Of a stretch of DNA of 64,000 nucleotides, positions 23,185-36,483 are shown one piece after another. The position numbers and the translations under genes are program-made. The stretch is from Adenanthera pavonina (lineage: Eukaryota > Streptophyta > Magnoliopsida > Fabales > Fabaceae). A model generated the notes under the pieces. That model saw only the letters and a list, made by a program, of their open reading frames with translations, did no database searches and was not told where the DNA came from. The stretch's first letter is position 1. Each line of letters opens with the position of its first letter. The stretch covers positions 20,620,001-20,684,000 of the forward strand of contig JAIVEN010000022.1 of the NCBI GenBank assembly GCA_026686845.1, given 5' to 3'.

Positions 23185-26100
23185 GTTCTTGTTAAGATGT
23201 GGTGGTCAAAACTTTCAGACTGTTGAATTTGGAGTTGATTTGTATCAGCTGATGTTTACTAGGCCTGCCTGCGAGCTTTGTGATATTTAAATTAGTGTTG
23301 TTATATTTGTATGACCACATACTAAGTAGATTCTGTTTTGGTTCCTTAAAGTTTAATTAGGCTTACCCTACTCTACTGCTGCGTTGCTGAAGTGAATATT
23401 CTGACTGAAGGAACACGGTCTTTGTCCACTGCTTTGATATTTTGTTGCGTTTGATACATACATATAAGTTGAATTTGAGGAAAGAGAATAGGTGAGGAAA
23501 AGTGTGTCAGTTTCGTTAGTGACTTTGTGAGAAAGAAAACTTATTATCTTTACAAAAAAAAAGCTTTCATTCCTTTTTATTTTTTATTTCTATTTTATCC
23601 TTTCTTTGTTATAAAATATAAAAAATAAATCAGAATTAAAAAAATAGTTAGATATTTTAAATGTCATAAAGAATCTTTTAACAAATCATTTAATTTTTTT
23701 TCAGCTCATGATAATAAATTTATTTTAATTAAGACTGAAATTGGTAAAGGTACATTAGTTTATTAGATAAGCATTATTTGTATACCATATTTTAAAACAA
23801 AAATGTATTTAAAAGTTTTTTCTACATTTTGTGTCAGAGGTAGAATCCACATTTTAAAGTGACTGCAAAGCATAGCCACTATGTGGGAGACCCCAACATT
23901 TTTTCAATCCCAATATAATTGCGATGAAAAATTTCACTATTTACACTTTTTTTTTGGCCAGACACTATTTACGCATGTTTTGACATTGATGCCATTGTGG
24001 TGCCAAAATAGCCCTTATGTTGAGTGGAATGTAATCGTCTACTTTAGCCAACAACTCTTTGCTTGCCACCTTATTACATTCATGGCACCTTTTTATTAAA
24101 TAATAATAATCATCTCAGACTTCAAAGAAAGCGAGACCCATTTTTTTATTATTGTTGGATGGAAAATGGCTTAGAGGGTGTTTGGTTTGTATTTTTATAA
24201 ATTAAACTGTATTTTCTAACCATCGTTTTTTCCTTTTTCATGCAAACAGCTTTTTAATAAGTTTCTCTACTTTTATCTAAATTTTATTTTTATAATCTAT
24301 GATTATTCTAAAAATACTTTTACAAAAAAACAAATTAAACGGCACTCAGCCTCCTTCCACAACTCGTGGGATTCCACAAAACCCCGTATTTGTAAACCAG
24401 GAACGATAAACTGTTTCAGTGTGTGTGTGGCTGGGAAACAACTTAATAAAGATGGCCTTATTTTCCCAAAATAAACAAAAAAAGAAAAAGAAAATCATAC
24501 TTTCATCATAAAAAGAGAAACCAACAATAGGGCAAACTAGAGTGCTCAGTTTATCTTAGTTGATCAAAACTGTACAACCAGACAGGGGATTAATGAAACA
24601 CAAAATTTTGCAGATTAAGAATCGATTCGGCAAGCTAATTAGCGCACTTACTGCTACTGGATAAATATGGTAAAAAATGAAATTCCAATTCCTCGAGATA
24701 AAACAATGGGTTAGGTTTAAAATCAATGAAAGGGGTTATATGAAGATTGTTGAAACAGAGGGAACAATCAGAATGTGAGAGAGAGAGAGAGAGATGGGAG
24801 AGATGCCCAAAATATAGTTATAAATGTGGAATGCAAGAATTGTGAAGTTGAAATGTTGCACCCAAGTTTCTCTCATAAACCTTTTCTCCAGAAACAGATA
24901 AATGAAAGTTTGATGGAAGCATAGATTATACTTTGTAAGTTTTCTCTTAAAAAAAGTCGAGAAGGATGCTGATGATAGTGTGGAGGAACTTACTGTTTAT
25001 AAATGTGGAAGATTTTTCAAACTCATGTTCTGATCTCCTGTGTATTATTATCATTGAAAAACCAATATATCTCACTTTCATCCTAGACACCACTAATATT
25101 AATATAAAATATAAAATTTGTAACAAGTCATGTTATGTATAAATTATAAACAATATAATTTACTTGTCAGACTTTGTGTGTAATGCACAAAAATGATTGA
25201 TAAAAGAGTGCTTTCAAGATGATGATGAGGCAAGTAAAGAATTGTTGGATGAAATGAAGGAATAAAATCCTCTCAATGTGATTATTATTTTGACACTTAG
25301 TCTACACCCAATTTATCATCCTTTTTTTTAACACAGTAATAAATTTAAGAAGGAATTATATATTTATACATCAACTTAATCATACTCTTAACTTTGCTAC
25401 GAGATCATATGTTAAAAGTATAATAAATTATATTGTGTTAATTACCAAATAATGAACTTACCTGATGTAGAGCTTGAGGATGTCATTGTTGAGTTCTTAG
25501 ATAAAGATTTGTAGAAGGAGGTAGAGTACTACAACTGACTTTTTCTCTTAGGTTTGAAAGAGATGAAGAAGAGGAAATTGAGTGCCGGGATTTTTTAGAG
25601 GTCGCTATACGTTAATCTTATATCAATAATTAATCTTTTATAAGAGATAAAACTCAATTTTATTCTCTCCATCAAATCAGATTTGTGATAGGACATACTA
25701 ACTCCTAATAAGCTGTCAGTTGGGACTTTTATCCAAATGGGCTTATGTGTGTATTCTAACCTATCACAAAACACACACACAACTAAACACAAGACTCAAT
25801 TTATTTTTAGCCTTAATATTTATTACTAAACTAATTACCTAAATTAATAATTATCCCTTATTAATTAATTAATGCTAATTCATATTAAAATAGTTTCCAA
25901 CATATGAGGCATTCCATTTCGTGTTTGGCATCTCTATAGATTTGTACTTCTACAGATCATGCATATAAGGTTTTTAATGTGTATGAAGAGAAAAAATTAT
26001 TTATTAATGTGTATGTAAAATATGTGATTAGTAAAGAAGCAAAATAGTGGCTGTGTGTAGAAAAAATTTTATGGGAAAAGAAAACCAATTCGGTAATTTC

Positions 26101-26518
26101 TATCTTGTGAGGAGATTAATTTTTAACCGTTAGCATAAAAAAAAAGCGAAGTCCTTCCATTCCGGCATATTCACGCAAACTACTTATCATTTTTGACATA
26201 TAATGTCAACATCCGTTGCCCAGAGGAAGTCTTAATCGGGCGCGCGTGTATATATATATATATATATATATATATCTCAACCCATTGTGTGTGCCTGTAT
26301 GTGACTTCATACGGCGCGTTTAGTTTTCTTGTCAAAAATTTGATTTTCCATAAGTAACACTTATTTTTTTGGAACACTATTTTCATCATCTGTTTATATA
26401 ATGGTTTACCAGAATAGAATTTAAAACTTCCTCAAATATGTCTTTTTTTCGGTTAAAAAGAAGTTGACTTATCATGGAAGCAAATTAAAAGGGAAAAACC
26501 ATTATTAAATCCTAAAAT
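23185..26518. other. 3' flank of the UBR7-type gene and gene-less interval
   Basis: The first few hundred bases are the likely 3' UTR. Beyond it no gene is recognisable. The stretch is AT-rich with a (GA)n run near 24776-24793 and a (TA)n microsatellite at about 26247-26275. Confidence 0.4.
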
Positions 26519-26794
26519 ATGAAAATATTTATTAAAAAGTTTTAATACTATAAAATATTATACTCAAATTCCATAATTAAAATTAATATAAAATTTTAAA
26601 AAATAAATATAAATAATGAATAATAAATATAAAAAATTTCAGTATTGAAAATGAAATTATGTTTTAATATTTTATACTTATATTTCATAATTTTATATTT
26701 AATAATAAAATTTTTTATATTTATTTTTAAGGATATGATACTTGAATATAATATTTTTTAATATTGAGATATTTAAATAAATATTTTCATGTTT
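26519..26794. repeat. AT-rich foldback element
   Basis: The left arm begins ATGAAAATATTTATTAAAAA, and the right arm, reversed, begins CATGAAAATATTTATTTAAA. Similarity continues for about 55 bp (both containing ATATTATA(C/T)TCAA). The whole is ~276 bp, almost pure A/T and non-coding. The structure is that of a MITE-like foldback element; no target duplication could be assigned with confidence. Confidence 0.45.
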
Positions 26795-26849
26795 TTAAAA
26801 ATTTTTATCGATTTTCCCAATTAAAAGGGAAAAAACCTCAAAATGAGTT

Positions 26850-27991
26850 TGGATAATTATGGGCAAAAGTGTCTTTTCCGTGATAACTACTCCGACTAGG
26901 CAGCGCCGTAAAATACACAGAATATACCGAACAGCCGTGTCATGGGTCAAATCTATTTGCGCCAACGGAAGTGGCTTTCATCAGCTACCTTCTTTCTTTC
27001 TGAAGTCTTCTCCCATCCCACCACCACAGGTACGTAGTACGAACCCACCATCGAATCTCTGCTTTGTTCCTCCCTGTATTCTTTAATTTCACTTCCTTGT
27101 ATATATTCTCTCAAAGAATTCTGGGTCGTGCCTTGGATGATGCAGCTTTTGAGCAACATGTTCAATATGTTTTTGCGTTTTCTTTTTGGCCTAATGATTT
27201 ATTTTTCTGCGTCTTTTTTGGGTAACTTATCTGAGATCGTTTCTGCTGAGGAATTGAGATTAATAAATCAGCATATATGGGTTGATGATCTTGTTTATTA
27301 TACATGTCCTTGGATTGCTTTCGCTGTTAACTGTTCATTGAATTTTTCAAGGAAAAATTTTCCCTACTTTTCGTTTTCAGGTGAAACAGTTTTTCCTTCG
27401 TTTCTCTATCTTGGAGCAATCCTCTTCCAATTCTGGGTTCCATCATTAAATTGATGAATGAGCTGGGAGCTGTGGAAGATAAGTGTCGCTTCTTTAAACT
27501 AATTTAGGTGAGTATATGATATTTTCGGTAATCAAGTTCTTCCTTTTACCAAGAAATAACAAGTATACAATATCGATATAGTTGTTTTGCATCTCTCAGG
27601 CTGATATCATCAATAGGACTTGGCAATTTTGCTGGAGTTATTGGTTCCAAGAGATTAGCAGTACATACGTTCTTTATGCACTTTGTGAATGCCTGTAATT
27701 CGTCCTTCACATCAATCTGCTGTCAATTCAATGGAATAAACTTTTATCTTCGTTCATTATGATTTCACAGCAAGATTGCTGGGACAGTTAGTTTTGCTTA
27801 GCTTAATGAAACTCGCTTGCAACTTGTGACCTTGCGGGGGAAAGTTAAGTAAATGATGCTTTCACTAGAGGTCAATTGCATCTGACATATTGGTGTTTGC
27901 TACCATTTCAGGATAATTTAACCTATCAACAGGTCATGATTGTCTTCTTCTCTTATACGCTTTCCTTATCTTCTTGAAGAAGTTTGATTAC
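26850..27991 (+). promoter_or_regulatory. Promoter and leader region of the PH-domain gene
   Basis: Upstream of the first supported coding exon lies about 1.1 kb with CT-rich stretches, a TATATAT near 27099 and candidate leader splice sites (for example CACAG followed by GTACG near 27029). An open frame at 27128-27454 shows no conserved features and is taken as non-coding leader or intron. Exact leader exons cannot be fixed by eye. Confidence 0.35.
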
Positions 27992-30934
27992 ATGGATGAT
28001 GGACATGGAAAATTAAAGATAATCTCTGATCATTTTCAAGCCCCAACATCAAGTGAAGAATCTCTTGAACACAGAACACCATCTGTTCCAGAACCTAGAA
28101 CTGATAAATATTTGAGGTATGGTTTCCTGGTGGAAAATGCAAAATAAGAATATAAATTTTGTAGTTAATGAGTTTGATCAACAACTGTGGACTCAAATTT
28201 TAGGTCTCATCATCATCATCATCTGTGGTCTCAAAGTAAATTAAAGGCTGCTTTCATGTTAAAATTGTTTACTTTACGGGGCCTGTCGTGGGGCTCTAGC
28301 AGTGGTGGTCAGGAAAAGGTACACGTTAAGCACCTTTTGTCAGTGGTGAAAACTCTATCACATCTTACCAAAACAAGTTCATAATTTGTAGGTTGTGCTA
28401 ACAGCAGCAGAAGTAGAGTCACTTCGATCAGAACTTGCTGATATAGAGGAGAGGGAAGCTCACTTGAAAGCTCAGTGAGTGATGTTGTAACTGTGGATTA
28501 TTATTATCTTTACTGTCTTCTAATATATTGAGTCCTCATCAATTAGAAGCAACAGTTTGCTTTGGGTTTCCTTTCTTTCTGTGTTTGCACATATCCCTTT
28601 AGGTCAAAGCATTGAAGATATTGGAAAACAGTTTAAATTTCAGATGCTAGCATTTGATCTGAAGTCTAGCATATGCATGATTAACTTCTTGAGTAATATG
28701 GATAAAAGGAAGTCTTATTCCCTTATTTCTTTTGTACTCTACTTCGCACTTTACTAGTGATTCTTCCTGTTGGGATGAGGAAAAAGCTTTAGTCTTTGGA
28801 GTTGAATTTGCTACTTTGAAAAACCGGTGAGATTTCACTGGTTAATGCTTACCCATCCCTTCCCTTTATGATGGGATATCTCACATACCACAAGATAATT
28901 ATATGTTTTCCAATCAATGATCATGTCATTAAAATATTTTCTTTCACAGGTTAGAACATATTGATGAAATTTTGCGGTCTGCTCGTCTCTCTGGCTATCT
29001 ATACATTCGAACAGTATTGACTCTCCAAATTCTATTACTTTATCTTATGTCAGTTTGTGTTTAGTTTTTTCATTTACCTGATCAATGTAGTGATAATGTG
29101 CCTCTAATTTTATCTATAGAGATGGACAGCACTGCCAGGAGAACCTCCACCCATAGATGATACTGATGTAGATGATTGGCTTCCACGCTTCATTGTTCTC
29201 CACGGGGCATGTTTATTCTTATATTTGTCATGTACAGGTAATATGGTTAGTTGGTTTCTTTCTTTTTCCTTCTGTTTCTTCTTCTTCCATAGGGTTAAAC
29301 TTGCATGGGATGTAAAACTATGAAACACAAACCAAAAGTATTGATGGTGATGATTGGCTTCCTTGTTTGTTGTTCTCCTTGGGGGCATGTATATTATTGT
29401 ATTTTTTGTGTACAGTTAATAGTGTTAGCTTGTTTCCTTGTCTCTCCCTTTCCTCTTCTTGCTACCATGTTCTATGTTCATTACATAGGACAAAGAAATT
29501 TTAGAAAACACTTTTAGCAGATCGCCCCCCCACCCCCCACCCTTTTTTAGAGTTAAATCTAAATAAGTCATATTTTTCTCTTGTTAGGTATGCATTTTTT
29601 CAAAATTAACTTGTCAGATTAAGATATGCAATCATAGAGCAGTAACTCTTTCTTTTTTTTTTTTTAATTTCCTCTTAAATTTCTTTCACACCTCTCAATT
29701 CTTTTATTTCATACTGACATGAATATGACTGAATTTTTTTTCCTCAGTGCATATGCTCATGTATTCACTGCAAAGTACAAACCTTTAATGCTAGTTCTAG
29801 AATGCACGTAAGAAAATGCAAAGAAAAAAAGTAGAATAAGGCAATTTGTTTGATATCAATTCTATTGGTTATTTGACTTGATTGAGTCATGTGCTAGTTT
29901 CTTGTTTTTCTAGACATGCAACAGCCTAAGTATTTTTATTCAAATTGACCTTTTGTAAATTGACATATTTCTTGATATTCATATATCATAAATTAAAGTT
30001 GCTATTATTGTCCTGGTTTTCTTTTGGGTGGGTGGGTGTGTCCATGTAGCTATCAGTTGCTTGATTGTTGTTACAGGGTGTTTACTTTGTAACTTAAGCA
30101 TCACCTACTTGTCAAATGCATTATTAGACTAATCAAAACATCTAGATTTACAGGGCTGATCCTTCATATTTAGATAAATTCCATTTATGCTTTTTCTATC
30201 GTGGGAATATGGTATGAAAATATGGGAGTCCTGCAAACCAGCAGACTCCTCAACTGTCTTTCATCACAATGACCTAATAATTTTTTTTCCTCTTAAATAT
30301 ATAGTGTTTATGGAGGATTTCCTGCTTTCTCTTGAACCAGTTTCTTATATTCCAATACTTACAAGTTTGGAATTGGCCTTTTACTCATAAAACTTGCAAC
30401 ATCAATTTATCAAAAATATCTCGTGTCTCAAACATTGAGCTGAGCATTTAAAACTCTCCAAGATGACATTTGGTTGGATGTAAACTAAATGTTCAACATG
30501 GTTAGCTCTGTCAAGTATACTTTGTTCTCAAGCTTTCAGATGATAGGGTTTCATTTACAAAACGTCAATGTCTGTTTATTGATAAAGTGGAAAATTGCAG
30601 ATCTAAGCCCTCAGGACTCCACCCTTTTATCTGATGTTGTTGAAGTAGGGCGCTTACCAAGTTTTAAACGTGAGGGTGACGAGATGCACTATGCCTTTTA
30701 TATTCTAACTCATCAAGGATTACGATATGAGTGCTCGAGCATTTCCAAAATACAGGTTTGTTGAAGCATTATTTTGGCCACAGGTGTTTCTGAGTTGCGA
30801 TAACCTGTCTCTTGGAATGACTTAGCTTTCTTTGGTTCTGCCTCTTTCAGGTTGATTCTTGGCTTTCAGCTTTGCAAACTGACTGCAAATTGGAGCTTAA
30901 TGCCTCAGTCCCCAATGGTTCAGTCAAGATGTAA
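27992..30934 (+). CDS. Coiled-coil and PH-domain protein
   Basis: Seven coding segments with GT-AG introns keep one frame: 27992-28116, 28204-28318, 28392-28474, 28950-29013, 29120-29237, 30601-30755 and 30851-30934, giving 247 aa. Residues 43-48 are S followed by five His. Residues ~85-118 form a heptad-like helix (ESLRSELADIEEREAHLKAQ). A pleckstrin-homology domain follows (~123-232), starting SGYLYIRTRW, with a DDTDVDDWLPRFIVLHG core and the closing helix VDSWLSALQT that carries the conserved PH-domain Trp. No signal peptide or membrane span. PH domains bind phosphoinositides or proteins; the ligand here is unknown. Start chosen as the first ATG of the exon; the upstream frame is open for a few codons, so a longer N-terminus is possible. 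Intron 5 (1.36 kb) holds a dead copy of part of exon 5. Confidence 0.82.
29343..29470 (+). pseudogene. Dead duplicated part of exon 5 of the PH gene, inside intron 5
   Basis: The sequence from GATGATTGGCTTCC to TACAG repeats the end of exon 5 (29165-29237) exactly 178 bp downstream, and similarity continues into the following intron. At the former donor site the copy has TACAG-TTAATA where the real exon has ACAG-GTAATA, so the splice donor GT is lost. It is a tandem partial exon duplication that is no longer usable as an exon. Confidence 0.7.
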
Positions 30935-31480
30935 CATAATTTACAGAATGTTTGGTGAGTTTAAGATGGGTTGAATCTAAGCTACTTTGCCAAAAAAAAA
31001 AAAATTCAATGATTTTTTTTAGTGTACATATGATAGCAGAAATTGAATAATGAGTAATGAATTGTTTATCATTTCTGTCTTATTCCAGAACTTGGTTTAC
31101 CTTTAGGTTTTAACCCCTGCACCAAAATGTCCTCTGAACGAACGTTAGGCTTGTGATTTTAAGTATGAAACATAAAAACTGATGCGGAATGCATCAATAC
31201 AAAGAATGAATAATGGTGGCTTGATAACAGATAATTTAAAGGAAAAACCTTACATACTTACTATATTTTATCCATTTAATAACATCTGAATTTTATTTTC
31301 CAGCTCGTTATTTATTAGAAGCACTGTTAACAAACAGTAAGCACCACTCCTCTTCTTTTCCCTTCCCCATTCTCACTACCTTCGCCTTCACCTTTATCTT
31401 CGTCATTATATTGTTTCACATTGTTATCTTCCCTTCCCCCCACAGAAACAATTAAACCTAAAGGTAGTGAGACAATATAA
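30935..31480. other. 3' flank of the PH-domain gene
   Basis: Likely 3' UTR (at least to about 31320) followed by CT-rich sequence. No further gene is seen. Confidence 0.4.
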
Positions 31481-31583
31481 TGGGTGGAATGCATATTCTA
31501 AGTTTGTTAGACTGTTAGTGAACTTGGAGATAAATGAAAGAACGGGGAAACAAGTGGGTCGGAAGTTAATATGCATTCCACCC
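31481..31583. repeat. Small foldback element with perfect 16-bp inverted ends
   Basis: GGGTGGAATGCATATT near 31482-31497 is matched perfectly by its reverse complement AATATGCATTCCACCC at 31568-31583. Outside the arms, TAATG on the left mirrors CATTA on the right. The ~100-bp unit is non-coding. It may be a short MITE or one end pair of a larger repeat. Confidence 0.5.
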
Positions 31584-32718
31584 CTCATTAAACTCCTTAA
31601 AGCAACACTGTATGAGAGCATATTTTGATTCACTCTAGGCATTCTTCCTTGCTGACTCTGAAATCACCCATTTTGACATCCATATTCTGATTCACTAAGA
31701 GATTGCAAAGCTTGATGTTCTGATTTGTCATGTCGCTGGAAGATTTTTCGAAGAATCTGTGAGACCACACAATATAAGGTGGCCCGTTTGGCAAAGGATA
31801 TCCGTCTCCCTTCGAACTTGGTGGTGTAAGTCGCTATGGTAGACCTCGAGGGTGTAGATGGTGGAGGTGCAATTGTGATGGACCTTGTAGAGCAAGCCTC
31901 TGTTGCCATGGCCAAGCCTGAAGCTTTTTGAGGTCGTTCAGGGTATGTTCGAGGTGGTGGAGGGGAGGAAGTGGAGGTGGGATGCTCGGAATGCTGTAGT
32001 AGAGAATGAGGAAGATGAAGATGAATATGAAGGTGAAGGGAGTGAGAATGGGAAGGAAGAGGAAGACAACTCAGGCATATGTTTGTTAACAGTCTTTTGA
32101 GATAAATGATTAGCTGTAAAATAAAACTCTGACGGCATTAATTGATTGGATAATAGTATATCAAATATATAAGCTCAAGTATATACATTTTGTCCTTATT
32201 TAAACAGTTCTCTGAAAAAGAAATAAATGAATTAAAACTGTGTGTGAGGGATGGTGGTTGTACTTCTTTTGATGTATTTGGAGTAATGTAAGTTTTTTAC
32301 CATGATAAAATTATGAAAACTCAAGTTGTTAAAAGGAAGGCTTCTTTAGGTTCATGTTCAGCAATAAAATTGTATTGCAGAGAACAAATATTGATGTAAT
32401 GAACATGCTTGATGGCTTAGTAAAAAGAAGAGTTTTAAAAGACGAGGCAAACAGGTGAATAGAGATTCAAACCGTTCTGGTTAGCTTTTATGCTACCAGA
32501 AAAGACAAGGCATCTGGGAGATCCATATTTGCCAAGAATCGGTGATTTTTGAGACCCTAAGTATCTGTTATAAGTAATTGTATATTTTATAATTTATATT
32601 AATAATTAATAATTTTATTGATGTAGATGATATTGATGTTTTACCATCTTTGTCGCAGCCATAGCTATAGGTACTACTCACCAAACTACCAGGAATCAAC
32701 AAGAAAGGTGAGCACAAG

Positions 32719-32912
32719 AGAATTTGCATCCGCTTAATTTATTTTTATCTCAATTTTAATTTTTAACTCTTAGATTGATATTTAACGGTCTAGATCTATC
32801 ATTAAAAATATTATTCAAAACTTTTAATGAAGCTACTATTAATTTGGACCGTTATATATCAATCTAAGTCAAAAATCAAAATTGAGACAAATAACAATTA
32901 AGAGGATCCAGA
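32719..32912. repeat. Foldback (MITE-like) element with ~65-bp arms
   Basis: The left arm contains TCTCAATTTTAATTTTTAAC then TTAGATTGATATTTAACGGT. The right arm, reversed, contains TCTCAATTTTGATTTTTGAC then TTAGATTGATATATAACGGT. Arms are roughly 80% alike over about 65 bp, separated by ~60 bp. It is non-coding. Confidence 0.55.
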
Positions 32913-33423
32913 GGTTTTATTGGCAAAATAAATAATGAAAATAATTAGAAAAAGCAGCAAACTTTGTTCCTGTGTGTTGAAAATGAAAAGAACTACTTTC
33001 TTTGCTCCAAAATATAGGAAATATTTTTAAATATATTTTGTGCCAAAATGTAAGAGACAAATAATTTTTATCTGATAAATTAATTTTTTTCCAATTTTAT
33101 CCTTAATTAAGATAAATTTATTATTATGAGGTATGAATTAAAGAACAGTTAAATAATAATATTAAATGAGGGTATTTGTAAAAAAAAATTCTTATGATAT
33201 ATTTAAAATATCTTTTTTTTTGTTATGATGATTTAGTTATTTATTTTTTATATTTTGGAATAAAGAGAACACACTTTTACTCATTAAACCCTTTCATTGG
33301 GATTGAAAAGCAGAACCAGAAAGGCGTGTATAATTGTAGGCTAAAATGCAAACAGTTCCTTTTAACTCGAGTAGTTTAGAAATGGAATACGATTCTGTGC
33401 GTGAAGCTAAATCTGCGCACAAT

Positions 33424-34103
33424 GTGCATGGAGTTTTCTAAGTGAGGAGCATCTTTTTTTTAATTAAAAAAAAAAGAGGAGTTTCAGTCAGGTCACACTC
33501 TCTGTGCATAAATTCACGTCACGTATGGAATGGAGACCCTTAAGAAATTCCTTCAATAAAGTATGGCAAAATTTTAATTTCATGCAATACAATTTGATGT
33601 GGGTACATTAGATTAGATGACTCACCTTAGGAAACCAGAAATTATAGAAGTGTTAAGAACTTTTGTGCCCTAAAAAACAAGAAAAGTTTATCAATAAAAT
33701 AAGAACCCTAAAAAATCATCATCCTTTAAAACTCTACCTATAAGACGCTACAAAAGGATTATTCATGTACACTCGCATGGTGTATATGAAGTTTTCTAAG
33801 TGAGGAGCACCCTTTTTTTCAATTAAAAAAAAAAGTGGAGCTTTAATCAGGCCACACTTTCTGTATATGGATTCACGCCACGTATGGAATTGGGACCCTT
33901 AAGAAATTCCTTCAATAAAGTATGTTAAATTTTTAATTTCATGTAATACAATTTGATGTGGGCCCATTAGATTAGATGACTCACCTTAGGAAACTAGAAA
34001 TTATAGAAGTGTTAAAAACTTTTGTGCCCTAAAAAACAAGAAAAATTGATCACTAAAGTAAGAATCCTAAAAAGATCATTATCCTTTAAAACTCTACCTA
34101 TAA
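33424..34103. repeat. Two-copy tandem repeat, unit ~358-360 bp
   Basis: Copy 1 runs 33424-33743 and copy 2 runs 33782-34103, both from TTTTCTAAGTGAGGAGCA to AAAACTCTACCTATAA. Identity looks above 90%. The 38-bp joint between them is not repeated. No ORF crosses the unit and no family was recognised. Confidence 0.8.
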
Positions 34104-35775
34104 ACTCTTTTTTTATAATTTAGTTGTATTCTAAGAAGAATGCATGATATCTCATTGAATAAAAATGGAAATTGCTTTTATAAAATCTCAAAGAGTCCTT
34201 TACATAGAAAGCCTTTAATAGGCAAAATAAGATAAACTTAATCTTAAAACAACTAAAATACTTGGAGATTAAGTAATTTTAATAGATCTAAAAAATTTAA
34301 AAGAAATAACTAATAACCTAAAAGGCTTATATAAAAAAGTGAAAATATCAAAATAAAAATAAGAAAATTAAAGCTAAACAACTAATTTAAAACCTATAGT
34401 CATATAAGTATGCCACCACATTCATGAAGTTGCATATCTAACATATCACATATTTATTTACGAAATGGACTAAATAAAAACCTTGAAAATAAATAACTTT
34501 GGACCTAAATGCGAAGACTATAAATAATATAAATAACTAGAATTGAGCCTCCATTTTATTGTCACGCCGTTCGGCAAAGTTAAGATCTTCAATAGCACGT
34601 GGACTATAAGCTTTTTGTTACGCCACATTTCATAGCATGTGGACTTTAAATATGGTCTTCATTTATTAGCCATGAGGATCTTGAGAAAGCCACGTCAGCA
34701 ATCCCTCTCACTTAGATTTGTGATTAGGGCTTGAGAATGACACATTATTAAAACTGATTGTGGCCACATCAATCCAAATGGCCTGATTCAAGTCACCCCT
34801 AATCAAAGGTTAAGAAAATACTACACACCCAAAAAAAAAATTGGGGATGGGCCAAGCTTTGGGGCCAATATGGCTTGGTCCAACCCATTTCTTTCATTAA
34901 AAATTTTTATAAGGACTTGTGAAAACTTATTTTACTCAAGACAAAATATGGTTTTATAAGAATTACATAAAAATTTATTTTTGAAAGGTCGATTTTATAG
35001 TTGGTCAAAAAAAGGCCATTTTTTGTGAAGGAAAAAAAGAGATGGTTTTTATAACTTGTATCAAGAAGTTAAAAATAGGGGTTCTGTTTTTGGTCAAAAA
35101 AGGGGTTCAATTGGACTTCAATTCTGAAGCCCAGTTAAAAGTAGTGGCAAAAATAAACATTTAAATCTGAGTCGTTCATTAAAAACAAAAACTAGGTCGA
35201 GCCCAAGTTAGGTCAAAGTTCAGCTCCGCTGAACTGATGTGCTGGCGGTAAATGAATGTAGCCCTTCCTTTTTTTGTATGTCCAAACACCAAATAAAAAA
35301 AAAACGTCAACATTATTTATAGATTTAGGTTGGAAAAAAGAAAACAAAAGTAAAAAAAACAGTGAATTACATATACTCTCAATTAATTTTTTTTGAAACT
35401 ATATAGTCTCTTTTATATTCAAATTATATATAGATTTTTCCTGAAACAACAAGAAAAGTACCTCTATTGAGCTTTGCTAAAATATGTAAACATCCATTCT
35501 ATATTTAAAACCTATACAAATATCTTCTGAAAATAAAGAATAAATTACATAGACCGCATCAATTTTTTTTAATTTACACATTCCTTCTATTTTCAGGGCA
35601 AGTTGGTGTATATTTTAAAAATAGGGAAAAAATATGTATAGTTTCAACAAAAATTAAGAGAAATTCATGCAATTTAATCTTTGCTAATAAAGCTCTTTTT
35701 TTTTTAATTTTGGTAAAATTTGCTAACAGAGGTTATTTTTTTTATTTTTTATTTTTGAACAAAGAAAGGCCTATA
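34104..35775. other. Gene-less AT-rich interval
   Basis: No coding region or clear repeat was recognised. Long A and T runs are common. The stretch is probably old transposon sequence. Confidence 0.3.
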
Positions 35776-36483
35776 TGTAACATCCTTAAATTTATGTTTG
35801 ATTGAATTATGATATAATGTGGACTTAGGGGCAAGATAAAGAAACATATTAAGTGTTGTAGATCTAGTAGCATGATATGGGAAATTTTGGACCCTAGAAT
35901 TATGAAAAAGAGGTACAAAACAAATTGGGACATTTCCATAATTTAATGAAATTTTTGGGTCACCAAATGTAAGTATTCTGGATCTTTAGCTGTAAATATT
36001 TTTGAAAATTTCAATTAAATATTATTGAAAATTATATGAAATTTTTAATGTATTAGGCCTTATTTAAAAAAGTATATTGAACCCAAAAAGGAATGGTCCA
36101 GAAATAAAATAGATAGCAAAAAGTCTAGAAACAGTAAAGTCATGTGGGCTCACCAAAGTTAAAAAATAAAAAGGCCATGTGAGCCGAACAAATTCAAATT
36201 GAGTGGAAAAAGTAAATGGGTCCCATAGGAGAGACTTTAGGACCAATCATGAAAGGCAATTGTAGGACCCAAATTAGTATATTTTGTACCACATATAAAA
36301 AGATAAATAGTAAGAATAGATAAACTAAATGACTAGAAAATTTATGTGGACATAAAGCAAATTGTGTGGTATCATTCTAGACTAAGTAAATTCAATTGGA
36401 TAGCAAGAAAAGTATTTTTCTCTCCTTCCTCTCTTGGCCGAAAATAATGTGCATTTTTGGGGAAAATATTTATTCAAAAATTG

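Noticed and set aside
27128..27454. 108-codon frame upstream of the PH gene
   Set aside because: Hydrophobic, T-rich composition with no recognised motif; it overlaps the expected leader and introns of the PH gene.
32993..33270. MITE with ends around TTTGCTCCAAAATATAGG and TATTTTGGAATAAAG
   Set aside because: The ends pair only loosely and no target duplication could be identified.
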